Assembly: GCF_011039275.1 (NCBI RefSeq) | Contig: NZ_JAAKGB010000001.1 | Coordinates: 682,001-746,000, forward strand | Length of the DNA: 64,000 nucleotides | Direction of reading: 5' to 3' | DNA from: Streptococcus hyointestinalis | Lineage (GTDB): Bacteria; Bacillota; Bacilli; Lactobacillales; Streptococcaceae | In this document: piece by piece, positions 19,532-31,047 of the stretch | How positions within the stretch are numbered: the first letter of the stretch is position 1 | How the letters are laid out: the number at the start of each line of letters is the position of its first letter | The notes under the pieces: generated by a model | What the model saw: the letters and a program-made list of their open reading frames with translations, nothing else | What the model was told of the DNA's origin: nothing | The model's database searches: none | Position numbers and translations under genes: made by a program

Positions 19532-20101
19532 ATGAGTACTAATCACTTGCCAGATGACGAAACGGCTCGGTTCTACCTACGTCAACGCACAAGGGCAGAA
19601 GCTGTGGACATCGTTGCTTATGCTAGTTTGCCAGAGGAGAGTATACCGGCTGGCTATCCAGCTGTTGAGACGGTAGCAGAAGAGCTTTACTACAAAGAGC
19701 AAATTGATCCGTGCAATTGGGCTAAGGAAAATATTCCCAGTGGCTATGGCATTACCTTGGAAGGCACAAACAAGGACATTGGCTCAATCGACTTTCCGCA
19801 CCGACATGGCGATAGGGTATTGGAGATGGGCTATCGGCTACACCCTGACTACTGGGGTCAAGATATAGGGCCTCAGGCAGAACGTGCCATGCTCAAGGAT
19901 GGATTACAACTGCTTGCTTTGGGTAAAATTATCCTTAGTTGCCACGACTACAACAAGCAAAGCCTAGCTGTCGCCAGAAAACTCGGTTTCACCCTTGAAA
20001 GGGTCAGCGAGGAGATCCAAGTCCCTGCAGGGCGCGTGTGCCGTGATGAGACTTGGGGGAATAGGAGAGAGGAGTGGGAGCGGTATAGCTGTTCATTATA
20101 G
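19532..20101 (+). CDS. GNAT-family N-acetyltransferase
   Basis: About 189 residues with no internal stop. Starts MSTNHLPDDETARFYLRQRT after GTAGGGGA; an in-frame start at 19460 gives an unlikely extension. The acetyl-CoA region is MGYRLHPDYWGQDIGPQAER (GIGP expected), followed by NKQSLAVARKLGFTLERVSE. Related to the preceding GNAT gene, possibly an old tandem duplication. The C-terminal codons after EEWER may be read-through of a lost stop. Immediately upstream of valS. Substrate unknown. Confidence 0.7.
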   Translation: MSTNHLPDDETARFYLRQRTRAEAVDIVAYASLPEESIPAGYPAVETVAEELYYKEQIDPCNWAKENIPSGYGITLEGTNKDIGSIDFPHRHGDRVLEMGYRLHPDYWGQDIGPQAERAMLKDGLQLLALGKIILSCHDYNKQSLAVARKLGFTLERVSEEIQVPAGRVCRDETWGNRREEWERYSCSL

Positions 20102-20165
20102 CTAATCGACTTTGATAATTGATTAGCTACAGTTGCAAACAAAACTAAAATAAAGGAGCAATTGC

Positions 20166-22817
20166 AAGACGAAAGAACTTTCACCAAAATACAACCCGAC
20201 TCAGGTTGAAGCCGGGCGTTATACAGTGTCCTTGGACGAGGATGAGTGAAAGCCGTCTGGCGACAAGAAGGCTAAACCTTGCTCTATAGGGATTCCACCA
20301 CCAAATATGACTGGTAAACTCCCCTTGGGGCACGCAGGGGACACCTCGCTGCAAGTCAGTATCAAGCGTAACAAGCGCAGGCAGGACTTTGATACACAGT
20401 GGTTGCCAGGGATGGACCACGCAGGGAATGCGTTGCAAGCCTAGGTTGAGGCGCGCTTGCGTGAGCAGAACATTTTTCGCTAATACCATGGACATGAGGT
20501 ATTCCATGACGAAGTTTGGGAATGGAAGGACGAGTATACCTCAACCCTCAAGTCACAGTGGTGTAAGATGGGCCTGTCGCTTGACTATGCACGTGAGCGT
20601 TTCACGCTCCACGAGGGGCTGTCAAAGGTGGTGCGCGTGGTCTTTGTAGCACTCTCCAAGAAAGGCTGGATTCACCGTGGTGAGATCAACATCGACTGAA
20701 ATCCAGCAGTTCGCACGGAGCTTTCAGAGAACGAGGTTGTCCATGTGGATGTCGAAGGTGCCCTCTACCCTATCGACTACGCCCTCGAGGATGGCTCAGG
20801 CTACCGGCAAGGAGCAGCCCCTCGTGCAGAAACCGTCTTTGGGGATGACGCAGTGGCGGACAATCCAGCGGACGAGCGCTACAAGGACTTGATTGACAAG
20901 ACCGGCATCCTCCCAATCCTCAACAAACCAATCCCAATCGTAGCAGAAGAGCAAGCTGTTCCAGAGTTTGGGACAGGTGTCGTGAAAATCTAGCCAGCCC
21001 ACGGTCCAAACCTCTTCCATGTGGGGCAACGCCATAATCTTCCTCAGGTCACCGGCATGAACCTCGACGGTTCTATGAACCTGCTTGCTGGTGAGATGGC
21101 AGGACTTGACCTCTTTGAGGCACGACAAGCAGCGGTGGCTAGATTGCAAGTGCTGGGCAATCTGGACGAGATTGAAAGGCGTGTCCACAGAGTGGGACAC
21201 TCTGAGTGAACAGGTGTGCCCGTAGAGACTCGTTTATCTCCTCAATGGATAGTCGAGAAGGACGAGTTGGCTAGAAATGCCATCGCACACTAAAAGACAG
21301 ACAACAAGGACAACCTCTACCCACCACGCTGCAATGATTCTGTACTCTCCTGAATGGAAAATGTCCACGACTGAATAATTGCTCGCCAGCTTGGGTGGGG
21401 ACACCAAATCCCTGCTTGCTATACTGCAGCAGGAGAGATTCACGTGGGCGGAGAAGCGCCAGAAGGAGATGGCTGGACGCAGGACGAGGATGTGCTAGAC
21501 CCTTGGTATAGCTTAGCCTTGTGGCCTATCTCAACCCTGGGCTGGTTTGACACAGAAGCAGAGGACTTCGAGCGCTACTTCCCACCGGCAACCATGGAGA
21601 CAGGCTATGACATCGTATTCTACTGAATGTTTCGCATAATTGTCCAAAGTATAGAGATCACTGAGTGCCGTCCATTTGAAAGAGTCCTTAGTTATGGTCT
21701 GATCCGGGACGAACAAGGGAGCGAGAAGTGCAAGTCACTAGGTAATGGGAATGATCCGATGGAAGGGATTGACTAGTATGGGGCAGTCGCTTTACGATGG
21801 ATTCTAACAAATGGCTCTGCACCAGGACAAGACGTGCGCTGCAGCTATGAAGAGAAGGACGCCAGCTGGAACTTCATCAATTAAATATGGAACATTACTA
21901 GCTACAGTCGTATGAATAACGAAGGCTAGACGCTGGATGCAGCGCGTGAAAATGTAGTGAAAGTAGCAGCGAGTCAAGCGGGTAACGTGACGTACCGCTG
22001 GATTCTCCACAACCTCAATTAGACTATTGCCTAGGTGACTCAGGACTTTGACAAGGTGGAGTTTGGTGGGGCAGGATACATCCTCTCCAACTTCATTTGG
22101 GATGAGATGGCGGACTGATATGTCGAGCAGACCAAGGAAGTGCTCAATAGCGACAACGTGGCGGAAAGGGTCAAGACCCGCTTTGTTATTCTATGCACCT
22201 ATGACCAAAGCTTGCGTTTGCTTCACCCAATTATGCCATTTGTGACTCAGGGTATTTTTGAGCAAATCACTGAGAGCACCATTGGCACAGCTAGCTCCTC
22301 AGAAGTGCGTGCTGACTTTGAAAATGCTGCAGCTGCCGCAGGCGTTGAGGCACTCAAAGACCTTAGTTGTGTAGGGCGTAATGCTAGGAGCGAAGTCAAT
22401 ATGGCACCAAGCAAGCCTATCACGCAAATGGAGAAAACTACAGACCCAACGCTTGAGACTTTCGTGGCCGATAATGTCGACTACATCGAGCGCTTCACGA
22501 CCTCAGAGCCCTTGGAGATTGCAAGCAACACGACCGCACCAGTGCTGTCCATGAGTGCTGTCAGCACAGGAGCTGTAATCTATCGGCCACTGCCTGACTT
22601 GCTCAATTTCGAAGAAGAGCTAGAACGACTTAGTAAAGAACTTGCCAAATAGCAAAAAGAACTCGATAGGGTCGCTAGCACACTCTCAAATGAGCGTAGC
22701 GTAGCTAACGCCTAGCCAGGTATCGTCCAAAAAGACCGGGACGAACTAGCCGACTACCACACTAAATATGACGCTACAAAAGCCTGCATGGCGGATATGG
22801 AAAATTTCGACAAATAA
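20166..22817 (+). CDS. valS: Valyl-tRNA synthetase (interrupted)
   Basis: Class I aminoacyl-tRNA synthetase that charges tRNA-Val and edits mischarged threonine. 883 codons, the normal size, in a single frame. Starts [11 protein letters not shown] (AAG instead of ATG). The HIGH-type motif is PLGHAG (usually HLGHAW), the KMSKS loop reads EKCKSLGNG, and the editing-domain blocks EFGTGVVKI and [10 protein letters not shown] are visible. The anticodon-binding domain has [11 protein letters not shown], and the C-terminal coiled coil [14 protein letters not shown] is clear. Around 18 internal stops. Expected to be controlled by the T-box leader about 1.8 kb upstream. Confidence 0.93.
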
Positions 22818-22985
22818 TTGTAAAACCCAGTGAATAACTGAATTTTAACAGGTACTCTTTAGGGTTCAAATGTATTGTCTGAATTTTCTTTAAGGATCAG
22901 TCTACTTTGCCCCTTTTGTGATAAAATAGTAAGCAGAGTATTTTGGGAAGAGATAAAAAATCTATGGAATTAGATGGAGATGTGA

Positions 22986-25028
22986 ATGATTAAACGACAA
23001 CATAAAAAGACGATTAAGCGCAGGACTAATCAGTTTTTTCGCTTGAAAGCTCTAGTTATGGCAGTAGCGTAGTTGGATTCTATAGTGCTCTATCGGCTAG
23101 TCCAGTTGCATTTCGACAAATCTACTTTTTACCATAAAAAGCTAACCGCAGCAACGTCCTACACTGTTGAAATGGCTACCCAGCGGGGGCAAATCCACGA
23201 TGCCAACGGGACAGCCCTAGTCTGCAATGTCGCAAAAAATGTATTTACCATAACACGGAGCAGTACCAAGACTACTCAGTACATCGAGGAGTTGGCGCCG
23301 CACTTGCCAAACTATGTAACACTTGATGACGCCTTTGTCCGCACCCGGGACGAAAAGGACTACTAGTTAGCAGTTGCGGAGACTTATACAGTGGTGGATG
23401 AGGAGCTGCCAAAGTCTAAAAAAGTGGATTCTATCGGGAATTCCCTTTCTCAAGCCTCCATATATAGGAATTCGGCTGCTCGTGTTCCGGACTCTGCTAG
23501 TGACTACTCGGATGAGGAGTAGTGTGACGTACATGCCTTTACCGTGATGAATGCTGTGCAGGACTTTGCCCCGGACAATATCACTACAGAGGACTTTACA
23601 GATGAGCAAATGGCTGCCATTACGGCTGCCTAGTCGGCTCTAAAAGGCTTAGCCAGCTCTAAGACTTGGGACCGGGACGTGGCAGATACGAGTAAAGCCA
23701 TTCTAGTGGGGAGTATCACCTTTGAAAAGACAGGACTGCCAAAAGACGATGCTAGAAGCTACCGCAAAAAAGGCTAGTCGCAAAATGACCGGGTGGGAAC
23801 GGCTTAACTCGCAAAAGCTTACGAGAGTGAATTGCAAGGTGAGTGAACGGTGAGGACATTTCTGGATGACCGAAACAATTAAATTGTCAGCGACTAGGTG
23901 ACTCAAAAAGGCTCCTCAGGTAATTCCCTTAGGCAGACCAACAACCATGATGTCCAAAGTAAAGTTCATTCCAGCTTGCCGCACGAATACAGTACCGAGA
24001 ACACAAATGGTGAGGAGGACAAATCAAATGGTATCTCCGCAGGAGCGATTGAGCCGGCAACAGGTAAAGTGCTGGCTATGGCGGGGCTCAAGCACGAAGT
24101 TGGCTCAAGCACTGCCACGACCGACATTTGAGACAATATCAATTACGACTTCACCCCAGGGTCAGTGGTCAAGGGGGCAACGCTCAGAGCGCCTTGGCAA
24201 AACAGAGTCCTCTCAGGCAACGAAGTCCTCTCCGACCAAGGTATTTCAGGAATTCAGTCTTGGTATACCGTAGGGAGCATGCCTATCACTGCTGAACAGG
24301 CGCTCGAATATTCCACAAATACCTACATGGAGCAAATAGCGTACACACTCATGGGGCAAAACTACACCGCAGGCTCAACGCTCTAAAGTAAAGGCTACAA
24401 AGATGCTATGGCAAAACTGCGTGCGTCCTATGCAGAGTAAGGTCTTGGAACCTCGACAGGACTTGATTTGCCAGAAGCAGAAGGCTAGATCCCCCCCAGC
24501 TTAACAGTTAGTGAAACTTTGTCTGAGTCCTTTGGACAATATGACGCTTACAGCCCTTTCCAGTTAGCGTAATATGTCGCTACAGTGGCTAACAGTGGTA
24601 ACCGGGTAGCCACCTACCCTGATGAGGGCATATATAGTAACAAAGATGGCGCAAATGGGCACAAGACAAAAGAGAGCACAGGAGCAACGCTCAAGACCGT
24701 AAGTCTTTTTGACGGAGATATGGCGCTGATCCAAGAAGGTTTCTACAATGTGGTGAAGAGCAGCTCGGCCAACGCTACAGGGAGCCAAATGCGAAGTAGT
24801 GTCACTACCATTAGCGGAAAAACCAGTACGGCCGAAACTTACACGCAAAACGCTCACGCGACAGCTGTAACAAATCTAAACCTCAACGCTGTCGCTTATG
24901 ATGAAAGTAAAACCATCGCTGTAGTGGTCAAGTACCCACAAGCAGCCTCAACCCGCACCTACAGTCACCAACAGATTGCTAGGGATATTCTAAACCAATA
25001 TGGCTCTAGCAGCTCGCGCACGAACTAA
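22986..25028 (+). CDS. penA: Penicillin-binding protein 2B, class B transpeptidase (interrupted)
   Basis: Division-associated transpeptidase cross-linking septal peptidoglycan on the outer face of the membrane. About 680 codons. N-terminal basic cytoplasmic tail (KRQHKKTIKRRTNQFFRLK), one membrane anchor (ALVMAVA), dimerisation domain with QRGQIHDANG, and transpeptidase domain: GAIEPATGKVLAMAG, the SxxK motif in FTPGSVVKGAT near residue 393, SxN as STNTYMEQ, and KTG changed to KTS in ISGKTSTAE. More than twelve internal stops. Good GGAG site before the ATG. Adjacent to recR as in other streptococci. Confidence 0.88.
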
Positions 25029-25046
25029 TCACAAAAGGAGGGCAAT

Positions 25047-25643
25047 GTGTTTTATCCAACACCGAGTTCTAAACTCATTGAGAGATTGTCAAAACTGCCG
25101 GGTACTGGAATAACAAATCCTACACGCTTAGCCTATAACACGATTGACATGAGCGGTGAGGATGTGAATGAGATGGCGAAAAATCTCCTGACGGCAAAGC
25201 GTGAGCTGACTTATTGTTCCATTTGTGGCAATCTCACAGAAGCCGACCCGGGTGGTAGTTGTACCGAGGAGACCAGAGACAAGTCAACGATTTGAGACGT
25301 AGAAGACCGCACGGATGTCTCGGTTATGGAAAAGATCCAAGTGTACCAAGGACTTTACCGTCTCCGGCAAGGGCTTAAATCACCGAGGAATGGTGGGGGA
25401 CCAGACGACATCGACCTCAAGTCCTTGATTACACGCTTGATGGATAGCGAGGTCTCAGAGGTTGTCATCGCAGCCCATGCTAATGCCGATGGAGAAGCGA
25501 CTGCTATGTACAAATCACGTGTCCTATAGCCAGCTGGTATCGAGGTGACACGACTTCCCAGAGGTCTCGCTGTCGGCTTTGACCTCGCGTACACAGACGA
25601 AGTGACACTTTCACGTGCTATAGAAGATCGCACAAATATTTAA
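25047..25643 (+). CDS. recR: Recombination mediator RecR (interrupted)
   Basis: DNA-clamp protein that helps RecF and RecO load RecA at gaps. 198 codons, exactly the family length. N-terminal helix-hairpin-helix region [16 protein letters not shown] (PGIGxKxAxR degraded), zinc-finger region C-S-I-C-G with the second cysteine pair damaged (GGSCTEET), and Toprim domain ending with [13 protein letters not shown]. Start is GTG after GGAGGG. Two internal stops: TGA near 25295 and TAG near 25529. It follows penA by 18 bases and is probably co-transcribed. Confidence 0.88.
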
Positions 25644-25697
25644 AAAAGTTGTCCCGGTATCAAAAATTAGTCCGAATAAATCAGTGGAGGAAATTAA

Positions 25698-25910
25698 ATG
25701 GCAGAATTCACATTTGAAAACGTAGAAGAATTCTAAGTACTCTCCGAAAATGACAAGGGATGGACGAAAGAACTAAACCGGGTGAGCTTTAACGGGGCAG
25801 TACCAAAATTTTACATTCGCACTTGGGGTTTTGACCACACCAAGATGGGTAAAGGCAGCACACTCACCAAAGAAGAATTTAAAGTTATCCATGATGCCTT
25901 TCGTGAATAA
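25698..25910 (+). CDS. PC4/YdbC-like ssDNA-binding protein (interrupted)
   Basis: 70-residue protein of the YdbC family (PC4-like single-stranded DNA-binding fold). Reads MAEFTFENVEEF, then a TAA, then VLSENDKGWTKELNRVSFNG, IRTWGFDHTKMGKG and LTKEEFKVIHDAFRE, matching the family over its full length. Strong GGAGG site 8 bases before the ATG. It follows recR and precedes a terminator. Function inferred from the family: binding of nucleic acid, possibly a transcription cofactor. Confidence 0.75.
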
Positions 25911-25922
25911 ACCTAAAAAAAC

Positions 25923-25941
25923 AACCTGCTATGAGCAGGAT
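25923..25941. terminator. Convergent terminator
   Basis: CCTGCT-ATG-AGCAGG (25925-25939) with A-rich sequence on the left and T-rich on the right. It ends the penA-recR unit and, from the other side, the murN-type gene. Confidence 0.6.
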
Positions 25942-27173
25942 GTATTGTTACGACTAAGCACTTTTTTGATAGTGCTGATGACTTTGTATAGTGGAGGGTA
26001 AGGATCGTAGCGGAAAAGCCCTGGACGGAGAATGATTTAGCCGGTGGTATTTTGCTTAAAGCGCAAAACGCCCTCAGAGCCAACAAAGTTGCCAAGGATC
26101 CCAAAGAAGTTGTAGAAAGGAATATTGCGCTTGATAGCTTCTCTCCTGACATAGGCTGGCAAGTCAGCAGGAGCATAAAACTTGTTGAACTCCGTATAAG
26201 AGCTTGAAAAGAGGGAAATCGCCTCAACAGGCGTGTAGACCAAGAGACTACCAGATAGGATGACGGCTTCAGCACCGTACTTATCAATTAAGGTTTGGGC
26301 TTCCACTTTACGTACTGTGAAGGTGTAGAACTGGCTAGTAAACTCACTGAGTTGGTAGAGTGATTTTTCAGAGTTTGGGATTGTCTCCAAAGCTTTTTGG
26401 GGTTACTAGATTTTCTTAGCCAGCTTGTCTTGGTCGGCTGATAAGTGCTCAAAGTAGTCTTTGAAATTAAGCGTTGCGTCCATAAACTCAGCTTGCTCAC
26501 CAAAGCTATAGTAGGTATACTCATAGTAAGACAGTGGCTTGTCAGCGTAGTTACGGAGGACAGATGTTGATGAGGAAATGTCCTTGAAAAGCGGCAGTTC
26601 GTCTAGGGTCAAAGGACGTACTTTGATACCAAAACTGAGGACTTTTTTGACTAGCGGACGCCCTTATTTAGAAAGGGACTTGTGAGGCGTGTCTGCTGTC
26701 AAAGCAGATAGGTCTTTGACATAGAGCCAACGCCCGTCGGTTTAGCCTGGATTACAGCCCTCATACTCAAAGCCAAGATTTGTCCGTGTATTTATCAGCT
26801 TTTCATCAGACTCGCCGAGAGGGTTGCCGTTGGTGGCAAACTCATGATAGCTCTCATATGGGTCACCGACCAACTCAAGCACGCCATTAGCCTTAGCATA
26901 ATCACTTGGATGTAGGTAGGTATCTTGCCGATAGGCGTAGTCTTTTACATTGGGTCCAAAGTACTGCTCCCTATACTGCCCGCCTGTCCTGGGCTGGGTA
27001 AAGACAAGCCCTGCAACAGTAGGCACTCCCTTTACACGCAAGCCTAGGTTAGTCGGCTCCTTGCCTCTTTTTTGCAACAGAGCAGCCATCAGCGTCGGCT
27101 GAAAGGTGGGGTGGCACTCCAAAGTGTCAAAGTAATTTTGATACTCATGGTCCCCTAAAATGTCCAAAGTCAT
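25929..27173 (-). CDS. murN: FemX/MurN-type peptidoglycan branch ligase (interrupted)
   Basis: FemAB-family ligase that transfers an amino acid from aminoacyl-tRNA to the lysine side chain of lipid II to build the interpeptide branch. About 414 codons. Blocks: ANGVLELVGDPYESYHEF near residue 95, NLGFEYEGCNPG, a coiled-coil insertion LNFKDYFEHLSADQDKLAKK, FFGILGNFVGSEGVLRFKQ near the C-terminus. At least four internal stops. Start ATG with CTAAGGAG upstream. It follows a second FemX gene by 17 bases, the murM-murN arrangement. Which of the two adds the first residue cannot be read from the sequence. Confidence 0.8.
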
Positions 27174-27190
27174 TAGAGTGAACTCCTTAG

Positions 27191-28399
27191 TTATTTACGT
27201 ACGGTGTAGGCGAGGTTGGACAGGACATAGAGTGGTTTGGTGACAGGAAGGTTGAACACTCCGACGAACTCCTCTCTGGTTGGCTCAAAGTAGGATTTGA
27301 ACAGAAAGAGCCTACTGTCTAGACCGGTATCCATGCCTCCCATATAGTGCCAAGTCTTTTGGCGTTCAAAGGCGTGACTGCCAGTCTCACACTATATGAG
27401 GTGGGCAGGATGATAGGTCTTGGAGACGTCATCCATACCAGAGGAGATATTTCCCGATGTATCTCCAAAGTCGAGAGAAATGGTCGCCGCACGGGGGACG
27501 ATGTCTCGTTTAGCAGTCTCTTTTTTCTTTGTGAGAAAGGCGATTTCGTGGTCCAAGCGCAAAATGGACGGCTGATTCTAAGTGACCTTAGTTTGGCGTG
27601 TATTGTCAGTGAAGGTTACCCTCTCACGGCGCGCTTTTTCCAGTTGTTATTGCAGTGTCACTAGGAGCTTTGGGATATTGAGGGTCGCCAAAGTGACATA
27701 GGAATCAGTAGGATCAGCGGCAAGCATTTTAGGATAATAGTCTCAGCCTCGCCGATGCATGCCCTTACGTACTTCGGTCTTTTTCATCAGCTTAGCAAAG
27801 TCAGGTAACAGTTCGCTCCCACCAAACTGTACCGCAACGCCTTTATTGCGAGCGGTTCTGAGCGATTGTCATGGTTTATTGGCAAAGTTGCTCACGTCGG
27901 AGCTTTCAACATAGAGATTAGCTTCAAAGCCTGGATGAAGAGATTCTGCTAAGGCTGGTGTACACCCTGTCCAGCTTACCCCAGCTGCCTCAAGGGTATC
28001 AATCGCCTCAAGCGTTTCTGCCCTGACCTTAGCAGAATCAAACTCACTGAGCTTAGCTTCACGCAAAAGCAACATAGGGTCGCCCATGATAAAGAGTGCT
28101 TTCGTGGTCTGACCGTAAGCATTTAGAGACGATAGGACGAAGGCAACTGGCACTTGATCCGGGTAGTCCATGATAGGTCCACGTGGCATGAAGAGCATGG
28201 TAAAGCCACGGGGCAGAGACTTGATGAGTATACTGGCGCTTGCGACTAGGACATCGTACTAGTAAAAGCCGAGGCGCAAATTACCCCAATTGTCCTTGAT
28301 GTGTGCCCAGCTTGAGCATTGGAGAAGATTGGTATGGTCTGAGGCTTTGACATAGTCGGCGTGCTCTATGGCAGAGAGTCCAGTAGTGGAAGTATACCT
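27191..28399 (-). CDS. murM: FemX/MurM-type peptidoglycan branch ligase (interrupted)
   Basis: Second FemAB-family ligase, 402 codons. Family blocks: ASDHTNLLQCSSWAHIKDNW near residue 20, MLFMPRGPIMDY, SLRTARNKGVAVQFGG-like block, GGMDTGLDSRLFLFKSYFEP and NLPVTKPLYVLSNLAYTVRK at the C-terminus. Start is AGG; together with the preceding gene's end it reads TTAGG where TAATG is expected, a one-base stop/start overlap. Four or more internal stops in the first two thirds and a badly damaged middle. Probably adds the first branch residue with the neighbouring ligase adding the second. Confidence 0.8.
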
Positions 28400-29208
28400 A
28401 AGTACCGCACCCACTCACTAAGAGCGTGCGCCACGCCACTTTCGTCGTTTGATAGTGGGATGTATTTGGCGAGTTATTTCAGCTTTGGGTTGCCGTTTTC
28501 CATGACAACAGGGTAGCCAACAACCTCAAACATAGCCCGGACATTTTCCACGTCACCGAGAGCCATCGTTTGCTCTATGTCTCAGCCCATCGTTTCAGCC
28601 AGATGGAGAAGGGCATGGCCCTTGCTTACCGGTATAGGGAGTAGCTCGCGGTTAAATGGTGTTGATTTGACTAGATTGAAGCGCTCGTGGTAGTGCTTAG
28701 GAATCAGGACAATAGCAGCGTCCAAAGTCTTTGGTTCAGCGATGCACATCGTATTGATAATGGCTTTTTCTGCCAGCTCTTCAGGTGAGCGCTAAAAAAT
28801 CGACATATTGACTAGACTAGACTCAAGGACAGTGTACTTACCGAGAAAGCGCTTAGCCGGGGAGATCCCCTCTTTTGGGATAGCGGGCATGTGGACACCA
28901 AGCTTTCGACTCAGGAACTCAAAGTCGAGGTAGACGTCATTGCTAAGCTCTTCGGATCCAAGAGATTCTCCATTTGTGGAATATTGCACCAAACTACTGT
29001 TTAAGGTACTGACATAATCGCCGTGGTCTTTGAGATTGAGTTATTCTAGCAAGCCCTCAACGCCTGCGATAGGACGTTTTGTCGCAGTCACTACCTTCAC
29101 CCCTAGTCGTTTGGCTTTTTGAATGGCTGAACAAACCGTAGGGGTGAATTCTTATTTATAGTCGAGCAAGGTGCCAGCGATATCAACAGCTACGAGTATG
29201 ATAGACAT
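28399..29208 (-). CDS. Cof-type HAD phosphatase (interrupted)
   Basis: Haloacid dehalogenase hydrolase of the Cof/YidA type, 269 codons. Motif I reads VAVDIAGTLLDYK (DxDGT with the second Asp changed to Ala), motif II VVTATKRPIAGV, motif III lysine around ELLPIPVSKG, and motif IV TMALGDVENVRAMFE (GDxxND expected). Cap-domain block GVHMPAIPKEG. Substrates are small sugar or cofactor phosphates. Five internal stops, mostly TAA. The natural stop appears changed to TTA, giving read-through to 28366. First gene of the phosphatase-murM-murN unit. Confidence 0.82.
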
Positions 29209-29288
29209 AAATGACCTCTCTATCTGATATTTCTAAACACTCAACTACTAGATTACTAAAAAAAAGCAACTTTGTCCTGGTGTGCCAG

Positions 29289-30587
29289 TTAGTTTCCTAT
29301 GAAATGGTCGTTGATGAGGTGCGCTTGAAAGCTCTTTTTGACATTAGCAAACAAGTCAGCTTCAGAGAGCATTTCCTTTGGAAAGTAAAACCTTCGGCTG
29401 CCATCAGTCTCCCCAGAAATGGCACGCCCAAGAGGCGTGAGGGGAGATAGCTTAGCTAGACTGCCGTCTTTTTGCAAAATCACAATCAGCGTACTAGGAT
29501 CAGCCGTTTCAGGGCGCTAAATGTCATAGGGCAAATCAAAATTAATATGAATCCCTGTGTAGTAATTGGGAACAAAGCCCACTTGAGCAACGTACTTGCG
29601 AAGCCCATCCAGTAGGGCTTCAGCCTTTTCATCAAAAGTCACAGACTTAAAGACCTTACGGATGATAAAATGGCTGGCAAGGTCGGATAGGATTACGACG
29701 CTTGAGGGCATCCAAGACTGAAAGTAAGTGTTCATCATACTGTCATCGAGCGCTAAGTAAACGGCTAAAGTCTCTTCTTTCGTCAAAAAGGGCCGCACAT
29801 TCGGCGACGTTTGCTCAAAAAAGCTAGGTTGTTATTGAAAGAGCTCCTTGGCACGCTTTAGCAGTTGCTGTAAGAGTAATTCCAGAGCCCGGCTAGCAGG
29901 GTGAAAGTAGACCGGCATGTACAAATGAAAACGACTGACGATGTAGTCCTCAACAGCGGGCATGCCGTTTCTAGCAAAAGCAATGCCGTTTTCGAGAGGG
30001 TGGATGGCACGTTAAATGCGGGTAAGGGCAAACTGCCCGTAGTGAGCGGCGGTGTAGTAGGAGTCTCGCCGCAGATCGTCCATGCGGTCGCCGTAGATTT
30101 GACTTGAGATGAGCTCAACCCCCTGGATATTTGGGTAAGTGTGGATGATAACGCTTGCTACCTTGTTTGGGAAATCGAGTGCCCCTTGGAGCGAGAAGCT
30201 ATAGATCAGCGTATCCGGGCTAGTGAAGATGTCCTGTGTGTAGCGCTCGTGGTCGGACTCAAAGAGACGCACAAAAGTGAGCGAGTAAGTACTGTGCCCC
30301 CCATCGTATAAGAGCGCAGCCACCATGACAAGGAGACTTTCAGCGGCATTCCAGATGTCACTATTATCTTGCTCAAAAAGGCTAATGACTTGCCTTGCGA
30401 TCTCATAGACGCCTAGGCAATGTGAAAAACGACTGTGCTCTGCCCCGTGAAAGGTGAAGGCTGATGTAGGCACTTGCTTGATACGGAGCGAGAGCTGTAA
30501 TTCGCTGGTAGTGATAAGATAGGAGATGACTTTGTGATTAACGTGGCTATAGTTGTGAATCGGAACATGAAAGACTTTTTCATTCAT
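29289..30587 (-). CDS. HD-domain phosphohydrolase, YwfO-like (interrupted)
   Basis: About 432 codons, family length. N-terminal MNEKVFHVPIHNYSHV, then the HD domain: FTFHGAEHSRFSHCLGVYEI (His ligands kept), LLYDGGHSTYS where HDxGHGxYSH is expected, so the HD pair is Tyr-Asp. Later blocks ISSQIYGDRMDDLRRDSYY, YFHPASRALELLLQ and RRFYFPKEML. Such enzymes hydrolyse nucleotides, for example dNTPs or (p)ppGpp-like substrates. Four internal stops, three of them TAA. A TATAAT with TGC (minus strand, 30600-30595) lies only 7 bases before the ATG, with no ribosome-binding site between. Confidence 0.8.
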
Positions 30588-30663
30588 TGCTGATATTATA
30601 GCAAAAATTGCAACTTTCATCAGAAATTGATACAGTTTAGAGGAAGAGAAGGGACAAAGAAAC

Positions 30664-31047
30664 ATGCAATTAATACTGAATAATGAAAACAATCAGGAAG
30701 ACCAGACAGAGCTTTTCCATGAGGTGCACAGTTGTGACTTTATCCAAAGGGGTGATTTTGCCTATCGGACCTACCACAAAGATGAAAGGGAAAAGGTGGT
30801 GGTGGTATTTAACCCCGAATCCCTGGTGATGACCCGTAGTTCGAGCCCGAAGTCGGTCCTGAGCTTTCACCACAAAGAGCCAGCGCTGGTCATGATTCCA
30901 ACACCTCTTGGTTTCCAGTGCTGAGCGACAGCGACCGAGTATGAGCACCGCGATATGCACAAGAACAAACTCTCCATTCACTAGAAGCTGACACAGGAAA
31001 ATGGCGCTAGCTTTGCTTCTGACCGTATCAGCCGTTCTTGGGGCTAA
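30664..31047 (+). CDS. DUF1934 (YwiB-like) protein (interrupted)
   Basis: Small beta-barrel protein of unknown function, about 127 codons. Reads QLILNNENNQEDQTELFHEV, RGDFAYRTYHKDEREKVVVV, MTRSSSPKSVLSFH, ALVMIPTPLGFQ and KLTQENGASFASDRIS with SRSWG at the end, matching the family throughout. Divergent from the HD phosphohydrolase. Internal stops: TGA after FQC and TAG after SIH. Start ATG preceded by AGAAGGGA. Nothing in the sequence indicates a biochemical role. Confidence 0.7.

Noticed and set aside
20796..21200. 134-codon minus-strand open frame
   Set aside because: Antisense to valS.
25913..26287. 124-codon minus-strand frame near the murN-type gene end
   Set aside because: Different frame from the recognisable FemX sequence.
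27347..27664. 105-codon plus-strand open frame
   Set aside because: Antisense to the murM-type gene, whose C-terminus continues in the same region.
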